Assembly (NCBI GenBank): GCA_036339585.1
Contig: JAYZAS010000001.1
Coordinates: 248,001 to 312,000 of the forward strand
DNA length: 64,000 nt
Origin: Pseudomonadota bacterium
GTDB lineage: Bacteria; Pseudomonadota; Alphaproteobacteria; UBA8366
Direction of reading: 5' to 3'
Part shown: positions 18,370-27,375 of the stretch, in pieces
How positions within the stretch are numbered: the first letter of the stretch is position 1
How the letters are laid out: each line of letters starts with the position of its first letter
Position numbers and translations under genes: made by a program
The notes under the pieces: generated by a model
What the model was told of the DNA's origin: nothing
The model's database searches: none
What the model saw: only the letters and a program-made list of their open reading frames with translations

Positions 18370-18912
18370 TCAATGAACAGTTCGCTTACTGTAGCCATTG
18401 GCCTTTCCGGTTGAAGTGCTTAAGGGGTTATCAATAGATTTTTTAAGTCTTTTCTGCTTTGGACGGCCCGTTCTAACCCTGCCAAGTACCTCCCCAGCAG
18501 AGGACTTTGTAGTGGTGCCTTTACTCGAGACATTTAGATCATATTGCCTGCAAAAGCCGTCAATTACAGCGCCAGGCTGAATACTGAGCGTTTTATGGCT
18601 TACATCGCCAATTACCTTTGCAGTTTTAGCCAATACAACATCGGTTGCCGATATGGCACCAACGACTTTCCCATGTATCTCAGCCTCTTTGCACTTAACT
18701 TTCCCGTTGATATAGCCATCACGGCCAATTATCAACTGCTCGCAGCTAACATTGCCGTTGATGCCTCCATCAAGATAAATTTCACCATCGCCAAAGATAT
18801 CCCCTTGGAGAACTAAATCTTTGGATAACACAGAAGTTCTTTCCTGGGTGATGCGACGACTTCCCAGCTTATTCGCGCGAAGAAGACATTTTAATTTTTC
18901 CGAAATCGCCAT
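18370..18912 (-). CDS. Bactofilin (polymer-forming cytoskeletal protein)
   Basis: A 180-residue bactofilin of the DUF583 beta-helix family, which polymerises without nucleotide and scaffolds cell-envelope processes. Residues about 28-130 show the repetitive short-strand pattern (GDIFGDGEIYLDGGINGNV, then KCKEAEIHGKV and successive hydrophobic turns). The tails are basic and disordered-looking. The frame is open to 18978, but MAISEKL at 18912 has AGGGG upstream and avoids an implausible N-terminus. No M23 peptidase partner, common beside bactofilins, is in view. Confidence 0.85.
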   Translation of the reverse strand: MAISEKLKCLLRANKLGSRRITQERTSVLSKDLVLQGDIFGDGEIYLDGGINGNVSCEQLIIGRDGYINGKVKCKEAEIHGKVVGAISATDVVLAKTAKVIGDVSHKTLSIQPGAVIDGFCRQYDLNVSSKGTTTKSSAGEVLGRVRTGRPKQKRLKKSIDNPLSTSTGKANGYSKRTVH

Positions 18913-19096
18913 AAAGGTGCCCCTACTATGTTTATTTTTATGAATTTTTATAATACTAAATAACTTGCACAAGAACAAGGAAGTCGATAATTCAAAAATT
19001 CAAGCTTTTAGGAAAATAACATTCATATATTATTTTATTAATATTTGATATATTTAAGATATCATCTAATAATAATTGAGTAATAGGAATAATTAC

Positions 19097-19993
19097 ATGA
19101 AAATAGGATACGTCGGTCTCGGAAATATGGGGCGCCCGATAGCCGCAAATCTCGCACGCGCTGGCAATGAAATGATTGTTTTTGATTTGAACCGAGAAGC
19201 AGTTGATAGCTTTGTCGATGAGTTTGGTGCGCGCGCCGCCAACAGCCTCCATAGCCTTGCACAAAGCTCCGATGTAGTTATTGCCATTGTTCCGACAGGC
19301 AAGGATGTCAATCGAATATTGCTAGGGGACGTCAATTGCGAGGACGGACTTATTGGTGGGCTCGATAGCAGTAAGCTATTCATTGACATGAGCTCATCAG
19401 AGCCGGAGGGAACGCTGGAAATCGGTAAAATCATGAAAGATAAAAATATTCCCTTTTTAGATGCTCCTGTTTCTGGTGGAGTGAAACGGGCAGTTTCAGG
19501 CACCATCTCTATCATGGTGGGCGGAGAGAGCGCCACAATAGCTCGGGCAAAGCCTATTTTTGAAGCAGTAAGCAGTGATATTTTTGAATGCGGGCCACTT
19601 GGTGCCGGCCATGCAACCAAGGCAATGAATAATATGCTTTCAGCTCTAAGCGTCCTAGCAACTACGGAAGCACTCTTGATAGGTCGACGTTTCGGCCTGG
19701 ATCCGTCAACACTAACTAACGTCATAAACAAGTCATCAGGCCGAAACAATGCAACCGAACTGAAAATGCATCAGTTTGTTTTAAAAGAGAATTGGGAATC
19801 GGGGTTTACGAGCGGCTTAATGCTTAAGGATCTAACTATTGCTCAAAATTTAGCGCGTAATGTCGGCTTGAGTGCACCGTGCACGGCACTAGTGCGAGAT
19901 GCATTTGCAGAAACGGTTGACCATTACGGGCCTTCGTCTGATCACACTATGGTAGCAAAGCTTCTTCAGGAAACACGAAAAACCAAGCTTTAA
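19097..19993 (+). CDS. NAD(P)-dependent beta-hydroxyacid dehydrogenase (3-hydroxyisobutyrate dehydrogenase family)
   Basis: A 298-residue enzyme. It has GLGNMG at the dinucleotide-binding N-terminus, the substrate-binding DAPVSGGV and the catalytic-lysine region GHATKAMNN. Members oxidise 3-hydroxyisobutyrate (MmsB) or reduce tartronate semialdehyde (GarR). The nearby mmsA favours the former, and the hydroxypyruvate isomerase at 33 kb keeps the latter possible. The ATG at 19097 starts the Rossmann strand directly, so the upstream in-frame codons are discounted. Its promoter lies in the very AT-rich stretch 19000-19096 opposite the bactofilin gene. Confidence 0.88.
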   Translation: MKIGYVGLGNMGRPIAANLARAGNEMIVFDLNREAVDSFVDEFGARAANSLHSLAQSSDVVIAIVPTGKDVNRILLGDVNCEDGLIGGLDSSKLFIDMSSSEPEGTLEIGKIMKDKNIPFLDAPVSGGVKRAVSGTISIMVGGESATIARAKPIFEAVSSDIFECGPLGAGHATKAMNNMLSALSVLATTEALLIGRRFGLDPSTLTNVINKSSGRNNATELKMHQFVLKENWESGFTSGLMLKDLTIAQNLARNVGLSAPCTALVRDAFAETVDHYGPSSDHTMVAKLLQETRKTKL

Positions 19994-20023
19994 GGTAAAT
20001 AAATGGATCTGATTCAGACGGGT

Positions 20024-20989
20024 CTATTCCGCTGCCGTGGGCATCTCGTGCTCGGCAAGGAACTTCTCAGCTTCTAAAGCAGCCATGCAACCCATCCCAG
20101 CAGCCGTAACTGCTTGCCGGTAGGTCTTATCTTTTACATCACCGGCAGCGAAGATACCGGGTATGCTGGTTACCGTACTATCGGGCTTGGTTAGGATATA
20201 ACCTTCATCATCCATATCAATTTTATTCTTGAAGACCCCGGTTGCTGGGTCATGCCCAATAGCTATGAAAACACCCTGTAATTCAATATCCATTTTTTGT
20301 TCGGATTTCACATTTTTAATACGAGCCCCAGTGACCTTAAGTGGATCACCACCCCCTAGCACCTCATCGACGACACTGTTCCAAATCACTTCAATTTTTT
20401 CGTTCTGAAGTAATCGCTCCTGTAGTATTTTTTCCGCTCGGAACGAATCTCGCCTGTGTATGACTGTGACTTTTGCGGCATGGTTTGTTAGATATAATGC
20501 CTCTTCGACAGCAGTATTACCTCCTCCAACCACCGCAACGCTTTGATCCTTGAAAAAGAAACCATCGCATGTAGCGCATGCGGAAACACCAAAACCCTGA
20601 AATTTTTGTTCTGATTCGAGGCCAAGCCAGCGTGCTTGGGCACCAGTGGCAATAATAACAGTTTCACCACTGTACGTATCTCCCATATCGCCAGTCATTT
20701 GAAAAGTATCCTGATTAAAATCAACATCGTTAATCATGTCATAAATTATCTGGGTTCCGACACCCTCAGCCTGCTTTTGCATCTGCTCCATTAACCATGG
20801 ACCCTGTATTACCTGCTCAAACCCCGGGTAATTCTCAACATCCGTAGTTATGGTCATCTGCCCGCCAGGCTGCATTCCAGCAACAATAAGTGGCTTGAGA
20901 TTGGCGCGCGCCGCGTAAATTGCGGCAGTATAGCCCGCAGGACCAGATCCAATGATCAAGACTTTACTGTGATGATGACCCATTTTCAT
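20024..20989 (-). CDS. trxB: Thioredoxin reductase
   Basis: A 321-residue FAD/NADPH flavoprotein that reduces thioredoxin. The FAD motif is GSGPAGYTAAIYAARA (14-29), the redox-active pair is C138/C141 in ACATCDG, the NADPH motif is VVGGGNTAVEEA, and the C-terminal GIFAAGDV motif is present. Length and order match bacterial low-molecular-weight TrxB. It is single-copy in the window and monocistronic as far as can be seen, with trailing sequence MPTAAE. Confidence 0.96.
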   Translation of the reverse strand: MKMGHHHSKVLIIGSGPAGYTAAIYAARANLKPLIVAGMQPGGQMTITTDVENYPGFEQVIQGPWLMEQMQKQAEGVGTQIIYDMINDVDFNQDTFQMTGDMGDTYSGETVIIATGAQARWLGLESEQKFQGFGVSACATCDGFFFKDQSVAVVGGGNTAVEEALYLTNHAAKVTVIHRRDSFRAEKILQERLLQNEKIEVIWNSVVDEVLGGGDPLKVTGARIKNVKSEQKMDIELQGVFIAIGHDPATGVFKNKIDMDDEGYILTKPDSTVTSIPGIFAAGDVKDKTYRQAVTAAGMGCMAALEAEKFLAEHEMPTAAE

Positions 20990-21051
20990 AACCCTCTCTA
21001 TAAGTGCGCCATAGTGTCGACGTAGCGTTTCAGCGATTATCTTTCAAGTAA

Positions 21052-21852
21052 TCAATTCCAATGGTTCGGAACAAGATCAGCCCGAACCGCAAATTCCTCT
21101 GCACCAGGAACTTTCGGAAATCTATTTAAAACCAGTGGATCGTGACCAGGGATAATATGTTCCGGTGAGTCTGCCAATTTGGCAATGGTACTATACCCAT
21201 TCAACATGTCAGCAACGTTTAAAACCAATGGAAAAGGATTTTTTTCTTCGATATTGGCATACAGATGGATTGCATCAACTGCAAGCACTACCCAACCACG
21301 CTGAGTATTAACACGCACCACCTGCAGTCCATCGGTATGCCCACCAACATGGTGTAGCGTTATTCCAGGTGCTAATTCCTTGAAGCCGTGGACAAACTCG
21401 ACCCTGTCACCGAAAAGTGCGCGAACCATATCAACCACATAATCAACAGCAAAAATATCACGGAAAACCGGATGTTGCATATTAGGCCCTGTAGCAAAAG
21501 CCATCTCACGTTCTTGTATGTGAAATGTCGCTTTGGGAAACTCATGTGCATTGCCGCAATGATCGTAATGCATGTGGCTGACGACGAGGTCCTCGACTTC
21601 GCCAGCGTCGATCCTAATCTTCGCGAGCGCCTCCGCCGGCGTGCGAAGCAATCGCCGCCCCCGCTTTTTTGCCTCTTTTTCTTCAAACCCCATATCCACT
21701 ATAATCACACGGCCTTCTTCATTCTTAAGTGCCCAAATAAAATAGTCCATTGGCATCGGACCATTGTGCACATCCGTAAATAAAAAATGTTCGTGCTTTA
21801 GCGCATCAGTGCGCTCCGCATATTTGAGCACATAAATTTCCCACGTATTCAT
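21052..21852 (-). CDS. Metallo-beta-lactamase-fold hydrolase, N-acyl-homoserine-lactonase-like
   Basis: A 266-residue MBL-fold enzyme with the dinuclear zinc motif HMHYDH (H93, H95, D97, H98), then HHVGGHTDG and the late IPGHDPL. The arrangement, including the early GPMPMDYFIWAL region, resembles AttM/AiiA-type lactonases. Lactonase activity towards quorum signals is one possibility. Placement at the end of an operon with a dioxygenase, aconitase X and gamma-glutamyltransferase makes a metabolic lactone at least as likely. The start lies 12 bp after the dioxygenase gene ends. Confidence 0.8.
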   Translation of the reverse strand: MNTWEIYVLKYAERTDALKHEHFLFTDVHNGPMPMDYFIWALKNEEGRVIIVDMGFEEKEAKKRGRRLLRTPAEALAKIRIDAGEVEDLVVSHMHYDHCGNAHEFPKATFHIQEREMAFATGPNMQHPVFRDIFAVDYVVDMVRALFGDRVEFVHGFKELAPGITLHHVGGHTDGLQVVRVNTQRGWVVLAVDAIHLYANIEEKNPFPLVLNVADMLNGYSTIAKLADSPEHIIPGHDPLVLNRFPKVPGAEEFAVRADLVPNHWN

Positions 21853-21864
21853 TTTGGCTATTCT

Positions 21865-22746
21865 CTAAACAGCTAGTGTGGGCCGAGAACCACGAACCGT
21901 GGTGCGATGCATCCGACGACGGGCATTTTTCTCATCAAATGGAAGAGCTTTATGCAACACGCTTCGATTATCCCATATGATGACATCACCTGGCGTCCAC
22001 CGATGTACATATTCAAATTTAGCCTGACTCGCAAACTCCATCAGCTCATGGATTATTTTTTGGCTTTCCACATCTTCCATGCCTTCGAAACGGCGAACAA
22101 AAACAGCTGACAAATAGAGTGCCTTACGGCCCGTTTCGGGATGACTAATCACTGCAGGATGCGATTGAGGCGGTGTGGATGTCTTTTGCTCATCGGTTAG
22201 AGGAGGTCGGTCCTTGTGATGATTCTCAAAATTCCATACATAGTCGTGCACTCCCATTCTTTTAAGAAGCCATTGTTTGCGCTCCTCAGGCAACGCTTCA
22301 TAAACTGCAAACATACTTGTAAAGCAAGTTTCGCCTTCACCCTCGGGACATTCAAGGCAATGGAAAATAGAACCTAGACTTGGCTCTTTCATATATGACA
22401 GGTCAGAGTGGTACCGTTTCGAACCCCCGAATGCACCAACATGCTTTCCGTTTTCTATTATATTTGAAACGACAAATATTTCTGGGTGTCCTGGCAGACA
22501 ATAATTGCTTAAAACATGGTTTTCCAATAGACCGAACCGCTTGGAAAACTCAATGTGTTCGTCTGGTGACCAATTTTGGTCATGAAATATGAGAACGCTG
22601 CGATCGTGCAACTCTCTCTGGATTTGTTGAAAAACTGAATCAGGCAATGGGTTGGCCAGATCAATCCCTGACACCTCAGATCCTATATGCTCCGTAGCAG
22701 GCGCGAATGCGACCTCTTCATTAAAAACCTTTTTAGCAACTCCCAT
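21865..22746 (-). CDS. TauD/TfdA-family Fe(II)/2-oxoglutarate dioxygenase
   Basis: A 293-residue dioxygenase. H113 and D115 in YHSDLSY begin the facial triad, the distal His is in SVLHKALPFD, and the 2-oxoglutarate arginine is in RRRMHRTTVRG. It sits 17 bp after the small aconitase X subunit gene and 12 bp before the lactonase-like gene. It shares the HSDLSY region and general layout with the dioxygenase at 9685-10536, so the two are paralogues. A hydroxylase that prepares a substrate for aconitase X dehydration is an attractive but unproven role. Confidence 0.87.
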   Translation of the reverse strand: MGVAKKVFNEEVAFAPATEHIGSEVSGIDLANPLPDSVFQQIQRELHDRSVLIFHDQNWSPDEHIEFSKRFGLLENHVLSNYCLPGHPEIFVVSNIIENGKHVGAFGGSKRYHSDLSYMKEPSLGSIFHCLECPEGEGETCFTSMFAVYEALPEERKQWLLKRMGVHDYVWNFENHHKDRPPLTDEQKTSTPPQSHPAVISHPETGRKALYLSAVFVRRFEGMEDVESQKIIHELMEFASQAKFEYVHRWTPGDVIIWDNRSVLHKALPFDEKNARRRMHRTTVRGSRPTLAV

Positions 22747-22763
22747 GAATTCCTCCCTTAGTC

Positions 22764-23186
22764 CTAAGTCTTAATCCTTGAAAGGATTCTAACAATTCCT
22801 CGTGCTGGAACAATCTCAATCTCATCACCGGTGGATATGGCGGTTGTAATGTCCACATCGAAGCGATCCATAAACGGCATTTTTGCAAATGCCGCCCCCT
22901 GCGCCATAACAGGATTGCCATCATTGAGGAGAAGGCCAAGAGGAGCTTTTTCTTTTTTGACCATCTCACGCAGCATCCATGCTGATGCTACACCCCCTTT
23001 TGCTGCGTTAAGCACCAAAATACGACCGACAAATTCTTCCCCATACAGTTCATGGCTTGGGCGTGAAAATATGCCGCGATCACGATCTAAGTCGTAACGC
23101 GTGCTGAAATCATCAGGTGCTGATAGAGCAATACCATGTACTGTTGGACCTATCCCTGAATGGCCTTTAATTTCCAATAAACTCAT
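22764..23186 (-). CDS. Aconitase X swivel (small) subunit, DUF126
   Basis: A 140-residue protein of the aconitase X swivel-domain family, the partner of the DUF521 catalytic subunit. Family features are the early GHSGIGPTVHGIAL, HELYGEEFVGRILVL and the C-terminal GDEIEIVPARGIVRIL. The loop after GRILVL reads NAAKGGVASAWML; as I recall the family, this normally carries a serine-rich catalytic signature, so it is divergent. The start overlaps the large-subunit stop by 4 bp, consistent with a stoichiometric complex. Confidence 0.83.
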   Translation of the reverse strand: MSLLEIKGHSGIGPTVHGIALSAPDDFSTRYDLDRDRGIFSRPSHELYGEEFVGRILVLNAAKGGVASAWMLREMVKKEKAPLGLLLNDGNPVMAQGAAFAKMPFMDRFDVDITTAISTGDEIEIVPARGIVRILSRIKT

Positions 23187-24430
23187 CCAAGGACCTTTCC
23201 CTCAATAGCCGATTGTATGCAACGCTGAATGGATGCTGGGGTCGGTCGATAGCCATATCCTGCACAAATATTTACCATTTTTACTGAATGAGTCATTAAC
23301 CGCTCCCATTTATGTGCCAAGCGTATTTCTTTCGCAAAGGTCGCAAAAAAATCATGACCGTGCACCAACCTCGCACCTGCCTTTTCGATTATCTGAGTAA
23401 GACCGATACGAGCGCATGCTTGTTTAATTTCTTTGGGAGTGTATATCAGCAAAGTGGTTCGTTCATGAACCCTTTTGCCATCAAGCAACGCGGCAATTTC
23501 GATGATTTCAGTTACATTCATCTGTGGTGTGGATAGAGCAACCACATCTAGTTCATCACCGATACCACCCCACTCCTGATAAAACGTTCTTACATCGTCG
23601 AAATTAATGGTTTTTACATCAAGTTTTTTCCCTCCTGCCGCAGCTCCCCAATCGGGAGCTTCAGGTGTAACATTCACAACGTGAAACATTGCGATCGAGC
23701 CATAACTCGCCATTGCCAATGCCATATGATTTAGCTCCAATACCGTGGGTGGTGGCCCAGTTAGCTCAAGAGCTGGCACGCACCAATATGAGTTTAGCTC
23801 TCTGCCGATAAGTGCGCCGACAACCCCCCAATCGACTATGTTTGCTGGGGAAAAATCAAGCTTAAAGCCATGAGTGGCAAACCGTTTAGAATCCAAGTGA
23901 AAACCATATCGAGGAACACGACCAGTAAAGAAAGCTGCTAAACTTGATGGGCCCGCCTCAAAATTACAACGCGCTCCAACGATACTGTTCATATATATAA
24001 CCGAGGGTGTGCCACTATAACCGCAAGCTTCGCCGAAACCAGGAGCAGTGACAGAGTGGTCATTGACATAGGCGTGGTTGGTGACAACCCCAAGTTTGCC
24101 GAGGGCGTCAACTGCCTGCCTACCCTCTACCTCCAAGTTTCGTCCCGGCAGAAGAAAATTAAAGTTTTCCTTATCAAAACCTCGAAAATCAGCGGCGGCA
24201 TACGCTCGCGGATAACGTTCGCTCGGCCTAAGACTGCCCAGCTCTTCTATGAAGGCAATACCACTGTCACCCATCGTCTCTCTATCAGTGCTAATATGAA
24301 CGAGCCTTATGGGAACAAAATCTTCGGCATCAAAGAAAGTGCCGACATCTTTTTGAAACCCTATCGCCCAAGCGGCGGCCCTGCCGTGTTTTCCATCGAG
24401 CATAGCCTTTTCTACGTCATCAAGTTTCAT
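23183..24430 (-). CDS. Aconitase X catalytic (large) subunit, DUF521, divergent
   Basis: A 415-residue aconitase X large subunit. Family enzymes dehydrate substrates such as cis-3-hydroxy-L-proline (bacteria) or mevalonate-5-phosphate (archaea) with an iron centre. Support comes from the SVTAPGFGEACGYSGTP region, YMNSIVGARCNFE, FTGRVPRYGFHL and the C-terminal cysteine region NICAGYGYRPTP. Where I expect a GCPH-type motif, this protein has STPQMN. The start overlaps the GTPase stop by 4 bp. Substrate and cofactor state are open. Confidence 0.82.
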   Translation of the reverse strand: MKLDDVEKAMLDGKHGRAAAWAIGFQKDVGTFFDAEDFVPIRLVHISTDRETMGDSGIAFIEELGSLRPSERYPRAYAAADFRGFDKENFNFLLPGRNLEVEGRQAVDALGKLGVVTNHAYVNDHSVTAPGFGEACGYSGTPSVIYMNSIVGARCNFEAGPSSLAAFFTGRVPRYGFHLDSKRFATHGFKLDFSPANIVDWGVVGALIGRELNSYWCVPALELTGPPPTVLELNHMALAMASYGSIAMFHVVNVTPEAPDWGAAAGGKKLDVKTINFDDVRTFYQEWGGIGDELDVVALSTPQMNVTEIIEIAALLDGKRVHERTTLLIYTPKEIKQACARIGLTQIIEKAGARLVHGHDFFATFAKEIRLAHKWERLMTHSVKMVNICAGYGYRPTPASIQRCIQSAIEGKVLG

Positions 24431-25434
24431 ATTTTTTTCATATCACGAAGTCGCAAACATGCAAGGAGACTCGTCCCAACATCTTCCCAGTCTGGCATGT
24501 TCTCTTTTTTGGCTATAATTTCAACTCGACTATCTCGGCGGTAGGCGATAGTGGCCTTTCCCATTTCATCGTCGGATCGGTTGATCAACATCCAATGGCG
24601 TCCTGTCCGAAAAACGCCCTTCAAACGTGAGATGCCATTTATATGCTCAGCCCATGCGATCAAACTGCGTCGATTAAATATATCTGACGGTGAGAATAAC
24701 CAACCACATGACACGTACCCATCTCCCTCAGTTTTGAAGTGCAGAGGTCGATTTGGAGCCAAATCAGATTCTTTCTTTGTTTTGTGCCGATGATTTGCCG
24801 AATGAGCTTCTGGAAAAAGAGGGGCTCGAGTAGGATCAAGATCGAGATCGAGAAGCTCCAAATCAATAGACCCATTACTAGCCGAGGTAAAGTGAACTTT
24901 GGAGGGGAACAACCCTGACGCCCATTCCTGAAATGTTTTTTTATTCACATCATTTGATAGATCCCATTTATGTCCAATGAGAACATCTGCCATATGGATT
25001 TGATCTTGAAATACCTCCGATCCACTATGACTCAGCTCTTTAATCCTCCGCGGATCTACAAGACACAGCGTTGCACGCAAGTCAATTTGACCAGATTGTT
25101 CGGAGTTACGTAAAAGGTCTAGTACACCAGCGGGGTGACCAAGACCCGTGGGCTCAATGAGAACTCGGTCGGGCCGCTGACGTCGTATAAGATCTGTAAG
25201 GGCCACTCCCATCGCAACATTAGATACACAACAAATACATCCACCCGGCACCATACGGACATGCTCAGATTCTCCATCCAACATAATACCATCTATGCCA
25301 ACTTCTCCAAATTCATTTACCACCACTGCCCATTTCTCATAGTGTGGTTTGCGCCCTAAAATAGAGCGAATGGCCGTTGTCTTCCCAACACCAAGAAATC
25401 CAGTTATTAGATTGGTTGGTACCGAAGTCAGCAT
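24427..25434 (-). CDS. G3E-family GTPase (CobW/YjiA-like metallochaperone)
   Basis: A 335-residue G3E GTPase. Walker A is GFLGVGKT (12-19), the metal-binding CxCC is C66-x-C68-C69 in GGCICC, and Walker B is in IEPTGLGHP. The base-specifying NKxD appears as HKWD. The C-terminal CobW_C domain is present with GVFRTGRHW. It lacks the histidine-rich linker of the CobW at 50629-51666. It begins 9 bp after the gamma-glutamyltransferase gene and overlaps the aconitase X large subunit, so a dedicated role in loading metal into that enzyme is the simplest inference. Confidence 0.85.
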   Translation of the reverse strand: MLTSVPTNLITGFLGVGKTTAIRSILGRKPHYEKWAVVVNEFGEVGIDGIMLDGESEHVRMVPGGCICCVSNVAMGVALTDLIRRQRPDRVLIEPTGLGHPAGVLDLLRNSEQSGQIDLRATLCLVDPRRIKELSHSGSEVFQDQIHMADVLIGHKWDLSNDVNKKTFQEWASGLFPSKVHFTSASNGSIDLELLDLDLDPTRAPLFPEAHSANHRHKTKKESDLAPNRPLHFKTEGDGYVSCGWLFSPSDIFNRRSLIAWAEHINGISRLKGVFRTGRHWMLINRSDDEMGKATIAYRRDSRVEIIAKKENMPDWEDVGTSLLACLRLRDMKKI

Positions 25435-25443
25435 AAAAGCGCC

Positions 25444-27228
25444 CTACCGACCCACAGCATAGCCTTGCATCCCACGTGGATTAGCAGCAGCTTTCAAGAC
25501 GCCTCCATCAGTCGCTACAGCGCACATTCGACCTTCAGACCAATCACCTGCAATTTCAAGATCGTGACCACGATTTTTTAGATCGTTTTGAGTATTCTCC
25601 GAAAATCTTCCCTCAATCACAAGGCGCCCAGGCGAGGCCTGCCGTGGGTAAAACGAGCTTGGATGGTGTTCGTTATGAAAGGAGGGCGCATCAATTGATT
25701 CTTGCAAATTAAGACCATGCGTCACATGCCTGATCAAAAAATTCGTCTGCCATTGATCCTGTTGATCTCCTCCTGGCGTACCGTACGCCATGTACGGCTT
25801 TCCGTCACGGTATGCCATCGAGGGGGTGAGGGTTGTCCTAGGACGTTTCCCAGGCATTAAACTCGCCGGCTTGTCGTCCTCGAGCCAAAACATCTGCATA
25901 CGTGAACCAAGGCAAAAGCCGAGCGCTGGGATAATCGGAGAGCTTTGCAACCAGCCGCCGGAGGGCGTCGCCGCAATCATATTACCATCCTTGTCAATTA
26001 CGTCGATGTGGCAGGTATCGCCATTTGATGGTCGGCCAACAGTAGGCTCGCCAATTCCAGCCAGGTTTGACCTCGCAATGGCTGCACTATTTATGGCAGC
26101 TTGATAATTTACAGAACCCCCGTATCCATCTACCTGACCAGGCCGGAACTCCAGTGAGGCGCTTTCACCAATCAGTTTACGTCTTTTATCGTTATAAGAA
26201 TCAGACAGTAATATCTCCATTGGCACATCTACGAACTTTGGGTCGCCGTAGAACGTCTCCCGGTCAGCAAACGCAAGCTTTGCGCACTCCGTTACAGCAT
26301 GAATAAATTCGCTACCCTCAGTATCCATGTCCTCAATCCCGAGCCCTTTCAGCAGAGCTAGTTGCTGGAGTTGAACGGGCCCTTGGCTCCAAGGACCTAT
26401 TTTAAAAATGGTGTGATCACAGAAGTCGTACGCTAACGGAATATCATATGATGCCCGCCATTTTGCCATATCATCACCGGTAAGCACGCCACGATGAGGC
26501 TTCCCTGAGGCATCCATTACTTCATTTTCCCGGCAGAACTTATCGATTTCTTCAGCAATAAAACCGTTGCCCCAAGCATCTCTTGCTGCCTCGATCTGCG
26601 CCTGCCGATCACCCCCCGCTGACTTAGCCTCAGTGATCAATCGCCTCCACGTCTTGGCAATCCCCTCATTCCCTAGAAGAGACCCAGGCTTCGGCACCTC
26701 TCCATTTGGCATATATACTGGCTGTGAGGTAGGCCAATGATTACGGAATATCTCTTCCACGCCACTTATGGTTTTGTAAATATTAGGCACGATAGGTGCG
26801 CCATGCTCTGCGTAGTAGATCGCTGGAGCAAGAACATCCTCAAGATCGAGAACACCATAATCCCTCAAAATCAACAAGTAACCATCAACTGCACCCGGCA
26901 CTGCTGTTGCCAAAAGGCCGGTGCCTGGCACGAGTTCTAGACCTAGTTTATCGCGATAATACGCCATTGTAGCACCCGCCGGAGCAGGCCCCTGACCACA
27001 AACAACCTTAGGCTCCCGCTCACCTGCAACATGAATTATCGCCGGCATATCACCTCCGGGACCATTCAGGTGAGGTTCAGCAATATGTAGAACAAATCCT
27101 GCACAAACTGCAGCATCAAAAGCATTTCCACCCCTCTCTAGCATCGATATTCCAGCAGCCGAAGCGAGCCAATGAGTGGTAGACACCATGCCAAATGTGC
27201 CTAGTAGTTCAGGACGCGTTGTAAACAT
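25444..27228 (-). CDS. ggt: Gamma-glutamyltransferase family protein
   Basis: A 594-residue Ntn-hydrolase of the Ggt family that cleaves or transfers gamma-glutamyl groups. The autoprocessing nucleophile is T405 in SNGDTCHIDVID, preceded by the large-subunit region (GGNAFDAA, NGPGGDMPAIIH). The small subunit carries TPSGGWLQSSPI and RTTLTPSM. There is no clear signal peptide, unlike periplasmic Ggt of Escherichia coli, so a cytosolic role on a gamma-glutamylated intermediate is plausible. It is the first gene of a six-gene leftward operon. Confidence 0.9.
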   Translation of the reverse strand: MFTTRPELLGTFGMVSTTHWLASAAGISMLERGGNAFDAAVCAGFVLHIAEPHLNGPGGDMPAIIHVAGEREPKVVCGQGPAPAGATMAYYRDKLGLELVPGTGLLATAVPGAVDGYLLILRDYGVLDLEDVLAPAIYYAEHGAPIVPNIYKTISGVEEIFRNHWPTSQPVYMPNGEVPKPGSLLGNEGIAKTWRRLITEAKSAGGDRQAQIEAARDAWGNGFIAEEIDKFCRENEVMDASGKPHRGVLTGDDMAKWRASYDIPLAYDFCDHTIFKIGPWSQGPVQLQQLALLKGLGIEDMDTEGSEFIHAVTECAKLAFADRETFYGDPKFVDVPMEILLSDSYNDKRRKLIGESASLEFRPGQVDGYGGSVNYQAAINSAAIARSNLAGIGEPTVGRPSNGDTCHIDVIDKDGNMIAATPSGGWLQSSPIIPALGFCLGSRMQMFWLEDDKPASLMPGKRPRTTLTPSMAYRDGKPYMAYGTPGGDQQDQWQTNFLIRHVTHGLNLQESIDAPSFHNEHHPSSFYPRQASPGRLVIEGRFSENTQNDLKNRGHDLEIAGDWSEGRMCAVATDGGVLKAAANPRGMQGYAVGR

Positions 27229-27375
27229 TAAATATGCCTCTTATTTGAAATGGAATATTAAATTTAGCCTTATCTGACTATCCCCACAATCCAAACTACA
27301 TATAACTTAGTCGATACCCTTGACAGGGACAATTGATGAAGCCTAATGCAAACAATAATAACGAGGGCTTTGTAT

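Noticed and set aside
21052-21852. Quorum-quenching enzyme as a firm call
   Set aside because: The motif fits AHL lactonases but the operon context is metabolic, so I kept only the fold and a lactonase-like label.
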